From contig NW_024881301.1 in assembly GCF_018691265.1 (NCBI RefSeq), positions 9,437,752 to 9,501,751 of the forward strand: a stretch of DNA of 64,000 bases, read 5' to 3'. This stretch comes from Tyto alba (taxonomy: Eukaryota; Chordata; Aves; Strigiformes; Tytonidae). Positions 63,101-64,000 of this stretch are shown here, piece by piece. Position numbers and translations under genes: made by a program. The notes below the pieces were generated by a model. That model searched no databases. It was not told the origin of the DNA and saw only the letters and a list, made by a program, of their open reading frames with translations. The number at the start of each line of letters is the position of its first letter. Position 1 is the stretch's first letter.

Positions 63101-64000
63101 AAAATAATATTAATCTAAACTGGAAGACAATGGCAGAACTATCTGTTGAAGTGTACATACTTTTAAAGGGTTCAACTTAACTTTTTTTAGTTTACCATCT
63201 TTTATGAATAGAAATTTTGGAAGTCATTTGAGCTCTGTCTAGAAGAAACCAAACTTAAAGTAAGACTCTGTTACCATGATTAAAGTTGCTGATTGTAATA
63301 AAGTAAGTGTGCTACTAAAACCCAAGGACATCCCCCCCAGATGAGATGATATCAAAAATGTTTGTAAGTCTAGAAGTACTGTGCCCAACTAACCTTAAAA
63401 AGATCTGAAATAAGACTTTTAAAGATATATATTACATGAAGTGGATCTAGAGACTGTGACACGGGAAATTTTGTGCAGAGAACTGTTTAATGCATTTGAA
63501 TATTGGGAAGTGCTGTAGGAAGAGGATGTGAGTTCCTCCAACCATATAGCTTAGATAGAGGGTAGAAAAATTGCCCTGTGAAGAAGGATTTTTTTATTAG
63601 GGAAAAAAACATGTTCAGTTGGTTGGTCTGGTTAGAGTAAATACTAATTTGTTTATTCCCTCCCTGTCTCCAAAAGAACGTTTGTTTTGGCCAGGATCAC
63701 AGTAACACTGCTATGACTTTGTTACTTAAGCAAAAGGGGACTAAGAGGCAAGTAATGAACACTGATGCAGAGTTAGGAAAGGTTGTTGTGGCACCACCAT
63801 TCTGTAGGGTGCACCAGCAATGCTTGTTGGCTGTTTTTACCACTCCACCCAGAAATGTAACTTCTGAGTTCCAAAAATATTCCGGTCCAGATCATCAAGG
63901 ACACAACCTAAGAAGTCCTGAGGCTTTACAATTGGAAAATAAATTTGCATATGGAAAAGGGTGGGAATAAACGAAAACATGCCTCTGGCATATATGAAGT

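Larger units (their letters stand above)
45741..64000. other. AT-rich non-coding stretch, no gene recognised
   Basis: No exon, RNA gene or identifiable transposon is firmly supported. Simple repeats include a TTTG run near 46,952, A30 at 48,020-48,049, an inverted repeat at 48,720-48,742, a TTTG run near 50,480, A20 plus an AAC-rich tract at 52,074-52,140, T15 at 54,179-54,193 and A14 at 61,428-61,441. Possible regulatory-type stretches lie near 51,470-51,720 and 54,000-54,780. Longer open frames at 54,760-55,146 (128 codons) and 55,536-55,994 (152 codons) have no familiar motif. Confidence 0.5.

Noticed and set aside
1..64000. CRISPR array, bacterial operon, tRNA or rRNA gene
   Set aside because: No regularly spaced direct repeats, no dense coding, and no cloverleaf or rRNA core signature. 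The repeats show a bird genome.

Overview
This is vertebrate nuclear DNA, almost certainly from a bird. The evidence is the repeats. CR1 LINE copies end in the avian 3' octamer series (ATTCTRTG), and three long terminal repeats have the layout of avian ERVL/ERV3-class endogenous retroviruses. The background is AT-rich, full of short A/T runs, with no dense coding. No intact host gene, tRNA, rRNA, operon or CRISPR array can be supported. Almost all open frames are short chance frames or lie inside repeats. The window reads as a gene desert or part of a very long intron.

Layout. 1-12,290 is unique-looking AT-rich DNA with one small CR1 tail at about 6,767-6,862. A solo ERVL-type LTR sits at about 12,295-12,818. 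Unique DNA follows to 24,872, including a TAAT-rich block near 23,290-23,470 that looks like a conserved non-coding element. A second solo LTR of another subfamily lies at 24,873-25,683, flanked by CATAG/CATGG. 25,690-33,950 has no gene, and a forward-oriented CR1 tail is at about 33,955-34,135.

The richest part is 35,050-43,365. First comes a defective ERVL-like provirus on the minus strand (35,055-37,924) with a perfect 5-bp target duplication, CTGAC, on both sides. It keeps a complete 3' LTR with TATA box and poly(A) signal, a polypurine tract, integrase, RNase H and the tail of reverse transcriptase. Its 5' end is rearranged: only about 30 bp of the 5' LTR remain, followed by a protease fragment in the opposite orientation. 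Gag, the primer site and the reverse-transcriptase core are missing. About 1.1 kb further on is a nearly full-length CR1 on the minus strand (39,050-43,365), with a 5' leader, an esterase-type ORF1, an endonuclease/reverse-transcriptase ORF2 and the octamer 3' end. Both of its frames are broken, and the catalytic aspartates of the reverse transcriptase read as asparagine.

43,370-64,000 returns to AT-rich non-coding DNA. It holds a much older CR1-like LINE remnant at about 45,000-45,740, A/T homopolymers (one of 30 A), small inverted repeats, and a few longer unrecognised open frames around 54,760-55,994. Nothing indicates host genes working together. The content is layered retroelements of different ages in a quiet region, with a few stretches that may be regulatory.
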